DNA of 64,000 bases from Bacteroides caecimuris (GTDB lineage Bacteria > Bacteroidota > Bacteroidia > Bacteroidales > Bacteroidaceae). A program made the position numbers and the translations under genes. The notes beneath the pieces were generated by a model. The model was not told where the DNA came from, did not search any database, and saw nothing but the letters and a program-made list of their open reading frames with translations. Shown here in pieces: positions 17,869-29,055 of the stretch (its first letter is position 1; each line of letters opens with the position of its first letter). The stretch covers positions 2,480,001 to 2,544,000 of the forward strand of contig NZ_CP015401.2 of the NCBI RefSeq assembly GCF_001688725.2, given 5' to 3'.

Positions 17869-18662
17869 AGCCCGCCTCCTTCGTTTGAATTGTCTTTATC
17901 GTCTGTGCTAAATAAGGAAGTAGCAGCAATCAGCAGCAACATAATAAGCGAAAGTGCCGCTCCATAATTCCACATGCTGTTATTGATATTTTCCTGAATC
18001 GTCGTACCAAAGAGTTTGATATTATTCATCGTCAGCAACTCGGCAATGGCAAATGTTGATATAGTCGGCATGAACACCATCATAATCCCACTCATTACTC
18101 CCGGCATGGAAAGCGGAAGGACTGCTTTCAAAAAGACTTGTAGCGGATTGGCTCCCAAGTCTTGTGCAGCTTCAATATAACTATGATCCATTTTCTGCAA
18201 CGTGTTGTAAATAGGATAAATCATAAAGGGGATAAAGTTGTACACCATACCGAATATCAATGCTCCCTCGCCCAACGGTACACTGAAAAAGTCGAACAAG
18301 GCAACCGTAGCAAGGGTACGCACAAGAATATTTACCCACATCGGCAGGATAAACAGTACGACCATCGTCTTAGAACGGTTCAGCTTACTGTTACTCAATA
18401 TCCATGCTGCAGGATAACCCAGCAAAATACAAACAAGGGTGGTAATAATGGCAATACCGATAGAATATACAAAGGTATTGATTGCTGCGGGATGTTCGAA
18501 GAACTTCTGAAAATTGGCAAGTGTCAAATGACCACTATCATCGGTAAAAGCATATATGACAATTAAAAACAGTGGTATTATCACAAAGATCGCCGAAAAA
18601 ATAATGTAAGGGAGAGTCCAACTCTTACGTGATGACAAAAAGACTATAAACTTCTTATTCAC
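17862..18662 (-). CDS. potB: Spermidine/putrescine ABC transporter permease PotB
   Basis: 266 residues with six helices and the EAA loop (EAAQDLGANPLQVFLKAVLP). PotB features include FIPFMIYPIYNTLQKMDHSY. It follows potA by 11 bases and overlaps potC. The PotA-B-C-D order matches polyamine importers in other bacteria. Confidence 0.92.
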   Translation of the reverse strand: MNKKFIVFLSSRKSWTLPYIIFSAIFVIIPLFLIVIYAFTDDSGHLTLANFQKFFEHPAAINTFVYSIGIAIITTLVCILLGYPAAWILSNSKLNRSKTMVVLFILPMWVNILVRTLATVALFDFFSVPLGEGALIFGMVYNFIPFMIYPIYNTLQKMDHSYIEAAQDLGANPLQVFLKAVLPLSMPGVMSGIMMVFMPTISTFAIAELLTMNNIKLFGTTIQENINNSMWNYGAALSLIMLLLIAATSLFSTDDKDNSNEGGGLW

Positions 18663-18673
18663 TTCCTTTCCTG

Positions 18674-20059
18674 TTAATCGGTTATTTTAATTATACGAAT
18701 GGCATCTGGAGGAATGGTAATACCTACACGGTCTCCGTCGTCCCATACATCGTTCGTATCTACAAATACATTCTCGTCCCAGTCTGACAATACAGTCAGA
18801 TGATAATGGTCGCCCTTGTAAAGGATGAATTTCACCTCACCTGTCAGCGTTCCGTCTTCTTCATTATCCTGAAGAATCACTTTTTCAAAGTCTACTTCCA
18901 CTTTGACATTCGTATCGGCAGCTATATCTTCCACCGGAGTACATTCAAAGTTACAGCCCAGGAATTCCACATGAGTGGCATCCAACAATTTTCCTTCAAA
19001 CGTATTGCAGATACGCTCTTTCTTCATGATGTGAATATCAAACGGCTTCACCAGCAGTCCAACTTCCGCTCCCACTTCAAAATGATGGTAATCCTGTACC
19101 AAGAATTCATATCCGCCGCACATCACCGTCATTTCATAATGCACACCTTTGAAAATAGAAGTCTCTACTACACCTACCAACTGCGCCATATCCGAAACGG
19201 GGAAAATATAAAGATCTTCCGGACGGATGACTACGTCTACCGGAACATTTTCACCAAATCCTTCATCCACACATTCAAACTCCGTACCGCAGAAGCGTAC
19301 CAGTTTATCATGAATCATGGTACCATTGAGAATATTGCTTTCTCCGATAAAATCGGCAACAAAAGCGTTGATGGGTTCATTATAAATATCAATCGGTGTA
19401 CCGATCTGCTGAATTTTTCCTTCACTCATCACGACTATTGTATCACTCAACGTCAATGCCTCTTCCTGATCATGAGTGACATAAACAAACGTTATACCCA
19501 AAGATTTATGCATCTCTTTGAGCTCCATTTGCATATCCTTACGCATTTTCAGGTCGAGCGCTGCCAACGGCTCATCCAATAGCAACACCTCCGGCTCATT
19601 CACAATGGCGCGGGCAATGGCTACACGCTGTTGCTGACCACCGGAAAGAGAATCTACATCACGATATTCGTAATCCGTCATACCTACCATTTTTAAAGCA
19701 GCTTTCACTTTCTTCTCAATGGTCTGTTTCGGTATCTTTTTCAGTTTCAGCCCGAAAGCAATGTTATCATATACATTCAAGTGCGGGAATAAGGCATATT
19801 TCTGAAATACCGTATTCACGGGACGCTTGTGGGGAGGGGTTTGTGTTATTTCCATCCCCGAAATTCGGATCTCGCCTTCCGAAGCCGTCTGAAAACCGGC
19901 AATGAGACGCAACAACGTGGTTTTACCGCAACCGGAAGGACCAAGTATAGTGACAAACTCGCCCTTTTTCACGTTTAGAGTCACATCATCCAATGCTGTT
20001 TTCTCGCCAAAATACTTCGAGACATGGCTCACCTCAATGATGGATTTATCTTCTTGCAT
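18674..20059 (-). CDS. potA: Spermidine/putrescine ABC transporter ATPase PotA
   Basis: Start placed at 20059 or 20065 ([20 protein letters not shown]), because the promoter -7 box at 20082-20089 lies inside the longer frame that begins at 20092. Walker A is [14 protein letters not shown], the ABC signature [14 protein letters not shown], Walker [12 protein letters not shown], and the H-loop VTHDQEEAL. The C-terminal region is longer than usual (about 460 residues total against about 370) and appears to contain two TOBE-like segments ([12 protein letters not shown]...; [13 protein letters not shown]), which may bind regulators or stabilise the dimer. It powers polyamine import. Confidence 0.92.
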   Translation of the reverse strand: MQEDKSIIEVSHVSKYFGEKTALDDVTLNVKKGEFVTILGPSGCGKTTLLRLIAGFQTASEGEIRISGMEITQTPPHKRPVNTVFQKYALFPHLNVYDNIAFGLKLKKIPKQTIEKKVKAALKMVGMTDYEYRDVDSLSGGQQQRVAIARAIVNEPEVLLLDEPLAALDLKMRKDMQMELKEMHKSLGITFVYVTHDQEEALTLSDTIVVMSEGKIQQIGTPIDIYNEPINAFVADFIGESNILNGTMIHDKLVRFCGTEFECVDEGFGENVPVDVVIRPEDLYIFPVSDMAQLVGVVETSIFKGVHYEMTVMCGGYEFLVQDYHHFEVGAEVGLLVKPFDIHIMKKERICNTFEGKLLDATHVEFLGCNFECTPVEDIAADTNVKVEVDFEKVILQDNEEDGTLTGEVKFILYKGDHYHLTVLSDWDENVFVDTNDVWDDGDRVGITIPPDAIRIIKITD

Positions 20060-20081
20060 ATTCATACTAAAGTTTGGGCTG

Positions 20082-20089
20082 CAAAGGTA
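20082..20089 (-). promoter_or_regulatory. -7 box of the pot operon
   Basis: TACCTTTG on the minus strand, 17-23 bp before the potA start. It sets the upstream limit for that start codon. Confidence 0.6.
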
Positions 20090-20163
20090 CACATTTCTAC
20101 GGTTTTCACCTAGGTGTTAATCTAATATAACAGTGTTTTTCGATACCCGATAGAAAAAAAATC

Positions 20164-20171
20164 TATCTTTG
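20164..20171 (+). promoter_or_regulatory. -7 box of the thioredoxin-like gene
   Basis: TATCTTTG, 33 bp before the ATG, divergent from the pot promoter. Confidence 0.6.
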
Positions 20172-20203
20172 CATAAATATTTATTCACTAATTTTACAAA
20201 AGC

Positions 20204-21304
20204 ATGAAAAAGTTAACTTATTTAGTTATTGCAACGGCTGCTTTAGGTATGGTAGCTTGTACCGGCAACAAAGCCGGCTACGTTGTTACGGGTACAGTAG
20301 AAGGCGCAGCCAATGGTGACACCGTTTATCTTCAGGAAGCTACAGGTCGAAATCTGACTAAACTCGATACAGCTGTCATCTCTAAAGGAACTTTTACCTT
20401 TAAAGGTACACAAGATTCTGCTGTCAACCGCTATGTCACTTGTGAAGTTAACGGAACACCATTGATGGTTGATTTCTTCCTCGAAAACGGAAAAATCAAT
20501 GTCACTTTAGGTAAAGATGATGATTCCGTTACCGGTACTGCCAACAACGACGCTTATCAGGAACTCAGAGCTAAAATCAATGACATCAGCAAGAAAATGA
20601 ATGCCATCTACGAAGCGATGGGGGATTCCACATTGAGCGATGAACAGAAAGAAGCCAAACAAAAAGAAGGAGCCGACTTACAGGAACAGTACGAAAACGC
20701 AGTCAAGGAAGCTGTACAGAAAAACATCACCAACCCTGTTGGCGTATTCTTGTTCAAACAGACTTTCTACAATAACTCTACTGCCGAAAACGAAGCATTA
20801 CTGCAACAAATTCCGGCAAACTTGCAAAACGATGAAGCTATCGCAAGAATTAAGGAACTGACCGACAAGCAGAAAAAGACTGCCGTAGGTACTCTATTTG
20901 TTGATTTCGAAATGCAGACTCCGGAAGGAAAGACCGTGAAGTTGTCTGACTATGTGGGTAAAGGCAAAGTGGTATTGGTTGACTTCTGGGCAAGTTGGTG
21001 CGGTCCTTGCCGTCGCGAAATGCCTAACCTGGTAGAGGCTTATGCTAAATATAAAGACAAAAACTTCGAAATCGTAGGCGTATCTCTCGACCAGGATGGA
21101 GCGGCATGGAAAGAAGCAATCAAGAAGATGGACATGACTTGGCCGCAAATGTCCGACCTGAGATTCTGGCAAAGTGAAGGTGCACAGCTTTATGCTGTGA
21201 ACAGTATTCCTCACACTGTATTAATCGATGGTAGTGGTAAAATTATCGCTCGCGGTTTGCATGGAGAAGAACTTCAGGCTAAAATTGCAGAAGCTGTAAA
21301 ATAA
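20204..21304 (+). CDS. TlpA/ResA-like thioredoxin lipoprotein with N-terminal DUF4369
   Basis: 366 residues. Lipoprotein signal with cysteine at residue 19 (LGMVACTGN). The N-terminal beta-rich DUF4369 domain (VVTGTVEGAANGDTVYLQEA, TLMVDFFLENGKINVTLG-like) is followed by a helical linker and a thioredoxin domain with the redox motif WASWCGPCRREMPNL and cis-Pro loop NSIPHTVLID. It is a periplasm-facing disulfide reductase or oxidase of the type abundant in Bacteroides. It is monocistronic, divergent from pot. Confidence 0.9.
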   Translation: MKKLTYLVIATAALGMVACTGNKAGYVVTGTVEGAANGDTVYLQEATGRNLTKLDTAVISKGTFTFKGTQDSAVNRYVTCEVNGTPLMVDFFLENGKINVTLGKDDDSVTGTANNDAYQELRAKINDISKKMNAIYEAMGDSTLSDEQKEAKQKEGADLQEQYENAVKEAVQKNITNPVGVFLFKQTFYNNSTAENEALLQQIPANLQNDEAIARIKELTDKQKKTAVGTLFVDFEMQTPEGKTVKLSDYVGKGKVVLVDFWASWCGPCRREMPNLVEAYAKYKDKNFEIVGVSLDQDGAAWKEAIKKMDMTWPQMSDLRFWQSEGAQLYAVNSIPHTVLIDGSGKIIARGLHGEELQAKIAEAVK

Positions 21305-21377
21305 CAGATCGAAAAAGAAGGTTTTTCAAAGGCTTTAAAGTTCAAACAAGGGGCTGTTCGAAATGCCTTGATCCTAT

Positions 21378-21425
21378 AAATCACGCTTACTACGACATGT
21401 TGCAGTAAGCGTGATTTTTCTTTTT
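21378..21425 (+). terminator. Terminator after the thioredoxin-like gene
   Basis: AAATCACGCTTACT pairs with AGTAAGCGTGATTT and is followed by T-rich sequence. Confidence 0.85.
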
Positions 21426-21492
21426 AGAGACTTTTCAGATGGCTTCTTGTTTATTAAAAACGTCACAAGTCAACAACCAAACAGATAAAATC

Positions 21493-21527
21493 CAGCCCCT
21501 GTAATTCTCGAAAGAACACAGGGGCTG
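21493..21527 (-). terminator. Terminator after glycogen phosphorylase
   Basis: CAGCCCCTGT (21493-21502) and ACAGGGGCTG (21518-21527) form a 10-bp stem. On the minus strand GGATTTTAT follows. Confidence 0.7.
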
Positions 21528-21581
21528 AATCTATATATGAAAGTAAGGGAGAAGGACTCCCCTACTTCTATTTCAAATCAA

Positions 21582-24146
21582 TTAGATAAACCAACGTACG
21601 TAGCAGAAATCTTGACGGTGTGGAAGTTCCGGATTCTTCGGGAACATACGGTAAGCCACCTTGAAGCTACCTGCATTGGACAAGCTGTGTTTAACCTGGA
21701 ATGTATACAAGTCACCTTCTTTCTTGATTACATCAAACGGTTCTACAGAGTAGATGTGTTGTTTTCCATCGACCGTTGTGTAAGTAGTAACCAATTCCAG
21801 ACCCACTGCATCATTCAAACCTTTTTCATCGATTACGTAAGTAATAGTATATTCTTTTCCGCTTTCGATATCACCGTTCTTCAGTTCTTCTACCTTATCG
21901 CAAGATACGATTTCGATAGCATCCCATTTGGCAACCACTTCTTCTTTCCAAGCTGCGATTTCTTTGGCTTTCGCATTATCGTTAGCAGACAAAGCAGCGA
22001 AACGTTTGGCTTGCTTACAATAGAATTTGCTATAGTAGTCATCCAACTGACGTTTCATTGTATAATGAGGAGCGATCTGTGCGATAGAATTCTTCACGAC
22101 CTTAATCCAGCCTTCAGAATATCCTTTCTTGTTACGCGCATAATACAATGGCATAATTTCAGTTTCAAGAATGCTGTAGATTGTAGCAGCGTCCAATTGA
22201 TCCTGATGTTCCTGGTTCTGATAAGTACGTTTTTCTGTCAACGCCCAACCTGCACCTTCACGGTAACCTTCCAACCACCATCCGTCTAATACGGAGAAGT
22301 TGACAACACCGTTCATCAAAGCTTTTTCACCCGATGTACCGGATGCTTCCAACGGACGAGTCGGAGTGTTCAACCAAATATCAACACCGGAAACCAAACG
22401 ACGAGCCAACTGCATATCGTAGTTTTCGAGGAAGATAATCTTGCCCAAGAATTCAGGACGGCGAGAAATTTCGATGATACGCTTAATCAATCCTTGTCCT
22501 GCTCCATCGTGCGGGTGAGCTTTACCTGTAAACAGGAACTGTACCGGATAGTCAGGATTGTTCACAATCTTAGAAAGACGTTCCAAGTCGGTAAACAACA
22601 AGTGTGCACGTTTGTAAGTAGCGAAACGACGGCCGAAACCAATCAACAATGCATTCGGATTGATTTTATCCATCAATGAAACAATGCGTGAAGGGTCTCC
22701 CTGATTCTTCAACCAAGTATCGCGGAATGACTTACGGATATAGTCAACCAACTTATTCTTCATAGTCATACGAGTCTTCCAAATCTCTTCATCGGGCACA
22801 TTGTAGATAGCTTCCCAAATCTTAGGATTAGATTGATCGAACCAGAAGTTTTCGTTGAAATATTTAAAGTACAGTTCTTTCCATTCAGTTGCACTCCAAG
22901 TCGGGAAGTGAACACCATTCGTTACATATCCTACATGACTTTCTTCCGGGAAATAACCTTTCCAAATAGAAGAGAACATTTCTTGAGAAACCTTTCCGTG
23001 CAGCCAGCTCACACCGTTCACTTCCTGTGAAGTGTTGCAAGCAAAAACAGACATACAGAAACGTTCGCCTTTGTCACCCGGATTGTTACGTCCAAGATCC
23101 ATCAAGTCATCCCAAGTGATACCCATTCTGGAAGGATAACCACCCATATATTTGCCGAACAGGCCTTCATCAAAATAGTCGTGACCTGCAGGAACCGGAG
23201 TATGAACAGTGTAAAGAGAAGAAGCACGAACCAACTCGATAGCTTGATCGAAAGTCAATCCTGTAGCTACATAGTCGCAGATACGCTGAACATTGATTAA
23301 TGCAGCATGTCCTTCATTACAGTGATAAACATCTTTCTTGATGCCCAACGCTTTCAAAGTCAGGATACCACCGATACCCAACAAGATTTCTTGTTTCAAA
23401 CGGTTTTCCCAGTCGCCGCCATAAAGCTGGTGAGTGATAGGACGGTCGAATTCACTGTTCATTTCATTATCCGTATCAAGCAGATACAAAGAAATACGTC
23501 CAACGTTTACACGCCATACGTTTGCATGAACAAAATAATCAAGATAAGGAACGTCAACTATCAACGGCTGACCATTGGCATCCATTACACGTTCAATAGG
23601 AAGTTGACCGAAGTTTTGTGCTTCGTAGTTGGCAATCTGCTGTCCATCCATAGACAACGTTTGAGTAAAGTAGCCGTAACGATACAAGAAGCCTACCGCA
23701 CACAAATCAACATTGCTGTCGGAAGCCTCTTTCAGATAGTCACCAGCCAATACACCCAGACCACCGGAATATATTTTCAGGACGCTGCTCAAGCCATATT
23801 CCATACTGAAATAAGCGATAGATGGGCGTTGCTCATCCGGCTTCACATCCATGTAATCTCTGAATTTCGTATAAACTTCATTCATTCTTCTTAGAATCAC
23901 TTTGTCTTTTGCCAGCGCTTCCAGCTTTTCATAGCTCATACGTTCCAACAACAGTACTGGATTCTGTCCACATTCTTTCCAAAGTTCCGGATCTAGATCT
24001 CTAAACAGTTCAGTCGCTTCAAAATTCCATGCCCACCAAATGTTGCGTGCGATTTCAGACAACTTCTCCAACTCTTCCGGTATACGTGATTTTACAGTAA
24101 CCTCTTTCCAGTTGGGAGTATTCACATTACTAACTTTGATTTTCAT
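21582..24146 (-). CDS. glgP: Alpha-glucan (glycogen) phosphorylase, GT35 with DUF3417
   Basis: 854 residues. An N-terminal DUF3417 domain ([20 protein letters not shown]) is typical of the short bacterial alpha-glucan phosphorylases. Then come [20 protein letters not shown] and [23 protein letters not shown] [32 protein letters not shown], and the PLP region [15 protein letters not shown], where the Lys binds the cofactor. It releases glucose-1-phosphate from stored glycogen. It lies 36 bases after the glycogen synthase gene, so synthesis and breakdown are probably co-transcribed. Confidence 0.93.
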   Translation of the reverse strand: MKIKVSNVNTPNWKEVTVKSRIPEELEKLSEIARNIWWAWNFEATELFRDLDPELWKECGQNPVLLLERMSYEKLEALAKDKVILRRMNEVYTKFRDYMDVKPDEQRPSIAYFSMEYGLSSVLKIYSGGLGVLAGDYLKEASDSNVDLCAVGFLYRYGYFTQTLSMDGQQIANYEAQNFGQLPIERVMDANGQPLIVDVPYLDYFVHANVWRVNVGRISLYLLDTDNEMNSEFDRPITHQLYGGDWENRLKQEILLGIGGILTLKALGIKKDVYHCNEGHAALINVQRICDYVATGLTFDQAIELVRASSLYTVHTPVPAGHDYFDEGLFGKYMGGYPSRMGITWDDLMDLGRNNPGDKGERFCMSVFACNTSQEVNGVSWLHGKVSQEMFSSIWKGYFPEESHVGYVTNGVHFPTWSATEWKELYFKYFNENFWFDQSNPKIWEAIYNVPDEEIWKTRMTMKNKLVDYIRKSFRDTWLKNQGDPSRIVSLMDKINPNALLIGFGRRFATYKRAHLLFTDLERLSKIVNNPDYPVQFLFTGKAHPHDGAGQGLIKRIIEISRRPEFLGKIIFLENYDMQLARRLVSGVDIWLNTPTRPLEASGTSGEKALMNGVVNFSVLDGWWLEGYREGAGWALTEKRTYQNQEHQDQLDAATIYSILETEIMPLYYARNKKGYSEGWIKVVKNSIAQIAPHYTMKRQLDDYYSKFYCKQAKRFAALSANDNAKAKEIAAWKEEVVAKWDAIEIVSCDKVEELKNGDIESGKEYTITYVIDEKGLNDAVGLELVTTYTTVDGKQHIYSVEPFDVIKKEGDLYTFQVKHSLSNAGSFKVAYRMFPKNPELPHRQDFCYVRWFI

Positions 24147-24182
24147 AATGTTTACGTTTACTTATTGATAAATAATTCTTTC

Positions 24183-25844
24183 TTAACTCAACTGACGCTT
24201 CATAGCATTGCGCAAGGCAATGTCATAAGCCTCATAGTAATATTGTATAAAGTGCTTCCATAAAGCCTGTTCCGCTACTTCAGCGGCACGCTTACGGATT
24301 TCCTTCACTTCTTTTTCCGTCTTATCGGCAAACAGCGTAATCGTATCCTTGATGCCATCCGCCACTTCCGAATAATTATAGTCCGAACGATGCAGCACTT
24401 CTACTCCGTCATTAATGCCATGCTGGTTCTTCAGGCTGTTTACCCAAAGACCGAATCCGGCCAAATCAGTAGTGATTGTCGGCACATGAAATGCTACACT
24501 TTCCAGCGGAGTATATCCCCACGGTTCGTAATAAGAAGCGTAGACACTCAAATCCTGTCCCAACAACAAATCGTAATATTCCTTGTTCATAATGCCGTCA
24601 CGACCATTCAGATAGCAAGGCACAAAAATCACCTTTACCTTATCTTCCGGACGATTGCCCATTCCCAGATATTTCAGCATGTCCAACACTTGGTCATGAG
24701 TCATATTATGCAGCCAATGAGTGACAAACGGAACTTCGAGCGGGGTATCAAACTTTTTCTTGCTTTTCAAACGTACTTGCAAATCCTCACGGGGTTCTCC
24801 TACCCAACCGGGAACATTGATGAATGCCAACACATTCTTATGCAAGTTCTTATCCCTGTTCAAGCGGTTTAATGATTCCAAAAAGACATCAATACCTTTA
24901 TTCTTAAACTCATATCGCCCGCTGGTTCCGACAATTAATGTATCATCACCCAGGTTTGTTCCCAATAGTTTATTCGCTACACTGAGCATCAAGGCACGCG
25001 CACGTTTACGTTTTCCGGTAAATGTGCTTCCTTTCGGCACAAAATCATCTTCAAAACCGTTCATAAGGACTACATCCGCTGATTTGTCCAGCAGCTCCTT
25101 ACATTCGTTGTTGGTGATTTCGCTAACTGTAGTAAAGCAGTCTACATAATGCGCGGTTTGTTTTTCAATCGAATGTTTCGATTCCATATTCAGTTCCTGA
25201 GCCATCTGGTCGCCATTATAAGCAAACAGATAGTCATACAACGGCTTATGATTACCAGCAATAGAACGACCGATAGAAGTAGCATGGGTCGTAAAAATAG
25301 TAGCTACCTCCGGCACAGCTTCCTGTACATAAAGCGCTCCCATTCCAGTCATCCATTCATGCGCCTGATATACCACCTTGTCCGTTTCTGTCAGGTTGTA
25401 GCGATAGAAACTCTCCACTACCCTGCCCGCAGCGTATGAAAACATAGAAGCTTCATCATAATCACCGTATGCGTGCAACGAATCTACCTGATAACGATTC
25501 CACATTTCTGTGTATATATCGTTTTTCTTTTCAAAAAAAGGTTGAAAATCAACAAGAATGACTATGGGTTCACCGGGAATGTTCCATCGTCCTACACGGA
25601 CAGAAAGTTCATCTTTCTCACGTGCATGCTCTTTCCAAGCGGCACACAGATTATCCGACTCGATGAATAGAGGGTTTTCTTTTCCTTGCCACACATCAGG
25701 ACCTATGAAGAAAATTCTATCGCGGAATTTTTCCTGCAATGTATTTGCCCGTGTCGACAAGACAGTATATATCCCTCCCACTTTATTACATACTTCCCAA
25801 CTGGACTCGAAGATATAATCGGGGGTTAATAAATCTTTTACCAT
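24183..25844 (-). CDS. Eukaryotic-type glycogen synthase (GT3-like)
   Basis: Start at 25844 (MVKDLLTPDYIFESSWEVCN), because the -7 box at 25879-25886 overlaps the longer frame. About 553 residues. GT3-type motifs: FESSWEVCNKVGGIYTVLST at the N-terminus, FTTHATSIGRSIAG, VSEITNNECKELL, SGRYEFKNKGIDVFLESLNR and YYEPWGYTPLESVAFHVPTI near the C-terminus, with the catalytic E-x7-E type region (EPWGYTPLE). It elongates glycogen from an NDP-glucose. It is the first gene of the synthase-phosphorylase pair. Confidence 0.9.
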   Translation of the reverse strand: MVKDLLTPDYIFESSWEVCNKVGGIYTVLSTRANTLQEKFRDRIFFIGPDVWQGKENPLFIESDNLCAAWKEHAREKDELSVRVGRWNIPGEPIVILVDFQPFFEKKNDIYTEMWNRYQVDSLHAYGDYDEASMFSYAAGRVVESFYRYNLTETDKVVYQAHEWMTGMGALYVQEAVPEVATIFTTHATSIGRSIAGNHKPLYDYLFAYNGDQMAQELNMESKHSIEKQTAHYVDCFTTVSEITNNECKELLDKSADVVLMNGFEDDFVPKGSTFTGKRKRARALMLSVANKLLGTNLGDDTLIVGTSGRYEFKNKGIDVFLESLNRLNRDKNLHKNVLAFINVPGWVGEPREDLQVRLKSKKKFDTPLEVPFVTHWLHNMTHDQVLDMLKYLGMGNRPEDKVKVIFVPCYLNGRDGIMNKEYYDLLLGQDLSVYASYYEPWGYTPLESVAFHVPTITTDLAGFGLWVNSLKNQHGINDGVEVLHRSDYNYSEVADGIKDTITLFADKTEKEVKEIRKRAAEVAEQALWKHFIQYYYEAYDIALRNAMKRQLS

Positions 25845-25878
25845 ATAATATATTAAAACTCTTTTTAGTATGCGGGTG

Positions 25879-25886
25879 CAAAAGTA
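25879..25886 (-). promoter_or_regulatory. -7 box of the glycogen operon
   Basis: TACTTTTG on the minus strand, in a GTGCAAAAGTA context like that of the rRNA promoters in this window. Confidence 0.6.
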
Positions 25887-25975
25887 CACATTATTCTTTG
25901 AAAAATAATACTTTATACAAAAAATATGAGTTAAGAAGAGGAAAGAAACGTTGTCCTACAATGGAAAAAGAATAT

Positions 25976-26009
25976 CCCCTTGTACATGCAAAGCTGCATG
26001 AACAAGGGG
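25976..26009 (-). terminator. Terminator of the V-ATPase operon
   Basis: CCCCTTGT (25976-25983) pairs with ACAAGGGG (26002-26009), with an inner CATGCA/TGCATG stem. On the minus strand ATATTCTTTTT follows. Confidence 0.85.
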
Positions 26010-26070
26010 AGTTACCGTTTTTTAGGAAATAAATCCTAAAAAAAGATTTACGTAGAAAGACTACATAAAT

Positions 26071-26502
<432 letters not shown>

Positions 26503-26521
26503 TTATTTATTTTTTAATTAA

Positions 26522-28348
26522 TTATTTTTTTACTGTAGCAAATGGTTTATAGGCTTCACCCTTACCATTATAACCTGAATTCTTAAAATATTCGACAAAC
26601 GTAAGACGAAGCGGATGCACAAAAGCACTCAGACAAGACATGGCTATATTCAGCGTATGTCCGAATATCAATATCACACCGCAAAAAATCCAGCCCAACA
26701 CCGGACCCGCAGCGTCATTCACCATAAATGCCAATTGATTAAATACTCCGCCAAGCATGGCGCCTGCCAGTCCTAAAGCATACAGACGAATGTAAGAAAG
26801 CACATCACCCATCAGTCCGGTGGCCATATTGTAAGTATCCCATACACCGGCACCGATATTAACGAATATATTGCGATGAATGTTATTCAACAGATAAATG
26901 CCAATAGCCGAAATTCCACCTATCACAATAAATGCCCATGTTGACACGTCTTCTGAAATGACCTTGAAAAATGACAGGCCTCCCGTAGCAATAAAACCTA
27001 CCACAAGCAACAACCATCCCCATGCGCTCAACGACTCCTTGAAACCGAATCGTACTGTCTGTCCGATAGCCTTCACCAGCATGGCAATACAAATATGCAC
27101 CACACCAATAATAAGTGCCAGCAACATTTGTTTATCATACGTAGTTTCACCAATTTTACCGACAATCATGAATTGCTTCAGTTGATCCGGCAATTCCAAG
27201 TCAAACAAGTTGACACCAAAGAATGTACCCAATATGGTTCCGATAACAGATGTAAAAACACCTAACGTTATGACCAGATTCATCATTCCCCGCATCGATT
27301 CCGGCATTTTCTTCTTCAAGAAGAAACCTAAAAGTATCAATGCCAGCCCATATCCTGCATCTCCCATACAAAAGGCGAAAAAAAGCGAAAAGAAAGGAGC
27401 TACAAGAGGAGTCGGATCAAACTCGGCATAATCAGGCATACCATACATCTTGGTAAGCACCTCATACATACGAGTGAAGGCATTGTTTTTCAATTTGATA
27501 GGCGCGTTGTCTTCACGTGTAGCAGGACGTATTTCATAATATACGCTACTATTATCAAGCAATGTCTGCACTTCGTGCTGATTATCTTCCGGAATCCATC
27601 CTTCCAACAACACAACTACGCCTTCGGCCATTTCCCGACTGTTGCGTTTCACTTTCAGCAAATCAATATCGCCCTCAAGTTGAATACTACATTTCTCCAG
27701 TGTACGATAATTCTTCTTGCAGAAAGCTTTCAGTGCATCCTTTGCCTGTACAAGCATCTCTTCCGTCTTTGCCTGTTTCTGTCTCAATTCGGACAGACTC
27801 AAAGAAGGCAAACGAAGAGACTCTCTTTCCAGTTCCACCGCTTGCGAAGTCACAGTCATGAAAAAGATCACTCCACCTTGTTCATTTATAATGATGGCAT
27901 TGTGTTCTTTCACCCACACTTCGTCAAACTCTTTCTCTGGACAAGTATAGAAACGTACATACAAACCTGCTTTTTCTAACCGCTGAACGGACTGCCAATC
28001 GAAATCTCCCCACATTTCCATCTGTGCTATATCTTTGGAAATGGCAGGTAATTGCTGGTTCAAATCTTGTATTCTTACCTGCAACTCTTCGTATTCCTTC
28101 GTCAAAACATCAGCCGACTGTTCCGCATAGATCGTTTCATCCGGTTGTTTATCCGCCCAAGCATACATGTTTTGAAGCATATTCTTGTACAGAACGCGTT
28201 TTTGGATAAACTGTTGCAAGTCATCATCCATTTCGCCCAACTGCTTTTCTACAATATGAACAACTCCTAACTCACGGATTTTTTGCAAAAACAACTCATA
28301 CTCTTTATGATAAACCAGGAATGTGAGTTTCTTCATTTTTGTAATCAT
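26522..28348 (-). CDS. ntpI: V-type ATP synthase subunit I (stator a-subunit)
   Basis: 608 residues. The N-terminal half is cytoplasmic with coiled-coil arms (LTKEYEELQVRIQDLNQQLP; QKQAKTEEMLVQAKDALKAF). The C-terminal half has seven or eight helices, including FFSLFFAFCMGDAGYGLALI and the conserved Arg helix YIRLYALGLAGAMLGGVFNQ. It forms the ion path against the K ring. It overlaps the end of subunit D by four bases. Confidence 0.93.
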   Translation of the reverse strand: MITKMKKLTFLVYHKEYELFLQKIRELGVVHIVEKQLGEMDDDLQQFIQKRVLYKNMLQNMYAWADKQPDETIYAEQSADVLTKEYEELQVRIQDLNQQLPAISKDIAQMEMWGDFDWQSVQRLEKAGLYVRFYTCPEKEFDEVWVKEHNAIIINEQGGVIFFMTVTSQAVELERESLRLPSLSLSELRQKQAKTEEMLVQAKDALKAFCKKNYRTLEKCSIQLEGDIDLLKVKRNSREMAEGVVVLLEGWIPEDNQHEVQTLLDNSSVYYEIRPATREDNAPIKLKNNAFTRMYEVLTKMYGMPDYAEFDPTPLVAPFFSLFFAFCMGDAGYGLALILLGFFLKKKMPESMRGMMNLVITLGVFTSVIGTILGTFFGVNLFDLELPDQLKQFMIVGKIGETTYDKQMLLALIIGVVHICIAMLVKAIGQTVRFGFKESLSAWGWLLLVVGFIATGGLSFFKVISEDVSTWAFIVIGGISAIGIYLLNNIHRNIFVNIGAGVWDTYNMATGLMGDVLSYIRLYALGLAGAMLGGVFNQLAFMVNDAAGPVLGWIFCGVILIFGHTLNIAMSCLSAFVHPLRLTFVEYFKNSGYNGKGEAYKPFATVKK

Positions 28349-28950
28349 GCCTCTACCTCCTTCCTTTTTTCTTGATGGGACTTCATAATCTTTTGCGAAG
28401 ATTTCGACAGGTTTTCTTCATCTTCCATAAATCGCTTGATCTTTCGCAATGCATCCTGATAGCCCGGTATCTGCACCTTCTCAAAAAGGTTCACCTTTTG
28501 AGTGGTCTTTTTCCTTGCATGTTCTAACAAGTTCAGCTTGGCGAGCATAAATTCACGTTCAATTGCCGTATGAGCCAGTTCTTCCAACAGGTGGATACCG
28601 TCGGCATACCACTTGGGGGCATTAAACATACTGTACGGACGTATCTCGAATTCTACATTCTCGAGCAACGGCACGCGCACACCCGCAATCTTTTTCACGC
28701 CAAGATGAACATCATTCACCTTTATTAATGAAGCGTCAAACTCATTCCAAAGGGCGAACATAGCTTCATAGGCTTGAATTTGTTGTTCGAGCCTATCCTC
28801 CAAATCGGCAGCTTCCGTTTTACAGCGTTTCACTTCCATGCGGAGGGCACTTTCCTTATTCTTAATGATAGGAAGCGTACGCACCCGCACTTTCAGTTGC
28901 TTTTCGAGCTGCTGAAGAGAGGTTTTGTTATATTGAAACTTTATAGCCAC
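28345..28950 (-). CDS. ntpD: V-type ATP synthase subunit D (central shaft)
   Basis: 201 residues, long antiparallel coiled coil: FQYNKTSLQQLEKQLKVRVR at the start and LLEHARKKTTQKVNLFEKVQ, then RKIKRFMEDEENLSKSSQKI at the end, typical of the gamma-like D subunit that turns inside A3B3. Its ATG is 90 bases after the repeat element that separates it from subunit B. Confidence 0.88.
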   Translation of the reverse strand: MAIKFQYNKTSLQQLEKQLKVRVRTLPIIKNKESALRMEVKRCKTEAADLEDRLEQQIQAYEAMFALWNEFDASLIKVNDVHLGVKKIAGVRVPLLENVEFEIRPYSMFNAPKWYADGIHLLEELAHTAIEREFMLAKLNLLEHARKKTTQKVNLFEKVQIPGYQDALRKIKRFMEDEENLSKSSQKIMKSHQEKRKEVEA

Positions 28951-28957
28951 GATGTTC

Positions 28958-29050
28958 TATTTACTATTTAACTATTTACGATTTACGATTGAAATTGCTT
29001 TTATGACCATTTACAATTAATAAGTTTCAATCATAAATGATAAATCGTCT
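28958..29050. repeat. Palindromic intergenic repeat between V-ATPase D and B genes
   Basis: The 37-bp segment at 28958-28994 (ending ATTTACGATTTACGATTGAA) is 34/37 identical to 30391-30427. A degenerate inverted copy follows (TTTCAATCATAAATGATAAA), so the interval can fold as a hairpin. It looks like a small REP-like unit. Confidence 0.7.
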
Positions 29051-29055
29051 AATCG

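Noticed and set aside
18800..19582. Plus-strand frame of 260 codons
   Set aside because: Antisense to potA, whose motifs are complete.
23307..23894. Plus-strand frame of 195 codons
   Set aside because: Antisense to glycogen phosphorylase; no promoter and no recognisable domain.
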